NCBI GenBank assembly: GCA_036389375.1
Contig: DASVQA010000124.1
Location: 1 to 22,674, forward strand
Source of the DNA: QHXQ01 sp036389375
GTDB taxonomy: Bacteria; Acidobacteriota; Blastocatellia; Pyrinomonadales; Pyrinomonadaceae
Reading direction: 5' to 3'
Length of the DNA: 22,674 nt
Shown: piece after piece, positions 22,365-22,674 of the stretch
Layout of the letters: every line of letters begins with the position of its first letter
Numbering within the stretch: the stretch's first letter is position 1
Position numbers and translations under genes: made by a program
The notes under the pieces: model-generated
The model's input: the letters and a program-made list of their open reading frames with translations, nothing else
Told to the model about the DNA's origin: nothing
Database searches by the model: none

Positions 22365-22674
22365 ATGAAACTGCGTAAGAAAAAACATGTCTTGATTATC
22401 CCCGACGGCGGCGGCGATACGGCCCGCTTCGACGGGCGCTCGCCGCTCGCACTGGCCGAGACGCCTTACACCGACTTCATGGCGCGCGCGGGCGTCTCCG
22501 GGCGCATGCAGACGCTCTACGCCGATCTGCCCAAGGAGAGCATCGTCGCGCAACTCGGCATGTTCGGTTGGGATCCGCGCGAGTATTACCCGGACGGCCG
22601 CGCCTCCTGCGAGTTGCTGGCGCTCGAAGGCATCCGGCTCGAAGAGGGTGATCTGGCGTTTCGCGCGAATCTGG
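22365..22674 (+). CDS. ApgM-like (archaeal-type phosphoglycerate mutase superfamily) protein, 3'-truncated
   Basis: The first 103 residues are visible; the gene continues past the right edge. It starts MKLRKKKHVLIIPDGGGD, followed by SPLALAETPYTDFMARAGVSG, LGMFGWDPREYYPDGRA and EGDLAFRANL. These align in order with cofactor-independent, archaeal-type phosphoglycerate mutases: the metal-binding Asp of (I/L)PDG, the phospho-acceptor Ser, G(Y/W)DP, the YY-GR segment and DxAFR-N. Ser59 matches the phosphorylated serine, but its surroundings (ESIVAQ) differ from the usual GSDTAH, and the GRGPFEA segment is GRASCEL. This points to a changed substrate; one branch of this superfamily has been proposed to be a homoserine kinase. 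The 88-base gap upstream and the short spacing of the AGGG-like site mean co-transcription is likely but not certain. Confidence 0.8.
   Translation, partial: MKLRKKKHVLIIPDGGGDTARFDGRSPLALAETPYTDFMARAGVSGRMQTLYADLPKESIVAQLGMFGWDPREYYPDGRASCELLALEGIRLEEGDLAFRANL

Noticed and set aside
1..22674. tRNA, rRNA, CRISPR array, insertion sequence or attachment site
   Set aside because: The window is almost entirely filled by the six genes. I saw no regularly spaced repeats, no transposase-like frame and no cloverleaf-forming segment in the gaps.

Overview
The window is one strand of a giant modular assembly line, a hybrid non-ribosomal peptide synthetase (NRPS) / type I polyketide synthase (PKS) cluster. 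All six genes are on the + strand. They are nearly contiguous; the longest non-coding gap is 109 bases. The DNA is very GC-rich with abundant CG dinucleotides. There is no phylogenetic marker gene, so the host cannot be named. The style (high GC, multimodular hybrid synthetases whose domains resemble cyanobacterial and myxobacterial ones, an archaeal-type phosphoglycerate mutase relative) would fit a soil bacterium such as an Acidobacteriota member or a myxobacterium. That is a guess.

Layout: (1) 2-7201, an NRPS cut at its 5' end: end of an A domain-PCP, then C-A-PCP, then C-A-PCP, with no thioesterase. (2) 7235-10180, a PKS with only KS and malonyl-type AT; it has no reductive domains and no carrier protein. 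(3) 10290-19865, a 3191-residue protein: ACP, class-III aminotransferase (AMT), luciferase-like monooxygenase (LLM), two C domains in tandem, A, PCP, epimerase (E). (4) 19899-21386, a free-standing C domain of the type that follows E domains. (5) 21383-22276, a divergent cysteine-synthase-fold PLP enzyme, translationally coupled to gene 4. (6) 22365 to the right edge, the N-terminal third of a protein of the archaeal-type cofactor-independent phosphoglycerate mutase (ApgM) superfamily.

How they may work together: the NRPS of gene 1 builds a peptidyl thioester (the middle A domain has an Ile/Val-like pocket). The KS-AT of gene 2 adds a malonyl-derived C2 unit onto the ACP at the start of gene 3. 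With no ketoreductase, the beta-ketone is left for the AMT to convert to a beta-amine, and the LLM is placed to hydroxylate, most likely at the alpha carbon. This AMT-LLM order is the logic known from alpha-hydroxy-beta-amino acyl units in microginin and puwainaphycin-type lipopeptides. There the unit is a fatty acyl starter. Here, if gene order is colinear, it is built inside a peptide and would give an alpha-hydroxy-beta,gamma-diamino acid. A further residue is then added and epimerised to D, and the chain passes to the free-standing C domain, which has no A or PCP partner in this window. The cysteine-synthase-like and ApgM-like genes may supply an unusual amino acid or amine, possibly through an O-phospho-amino acid; this is inference.

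The points most worth attention are the split KS-AT / ACP-AMT-LLM module, the tandem C domains (the second with HHxxxDA instead of HHxxxDG), the orphan C domain after an E domain, and the CysK-like plus ApgM-like pair.
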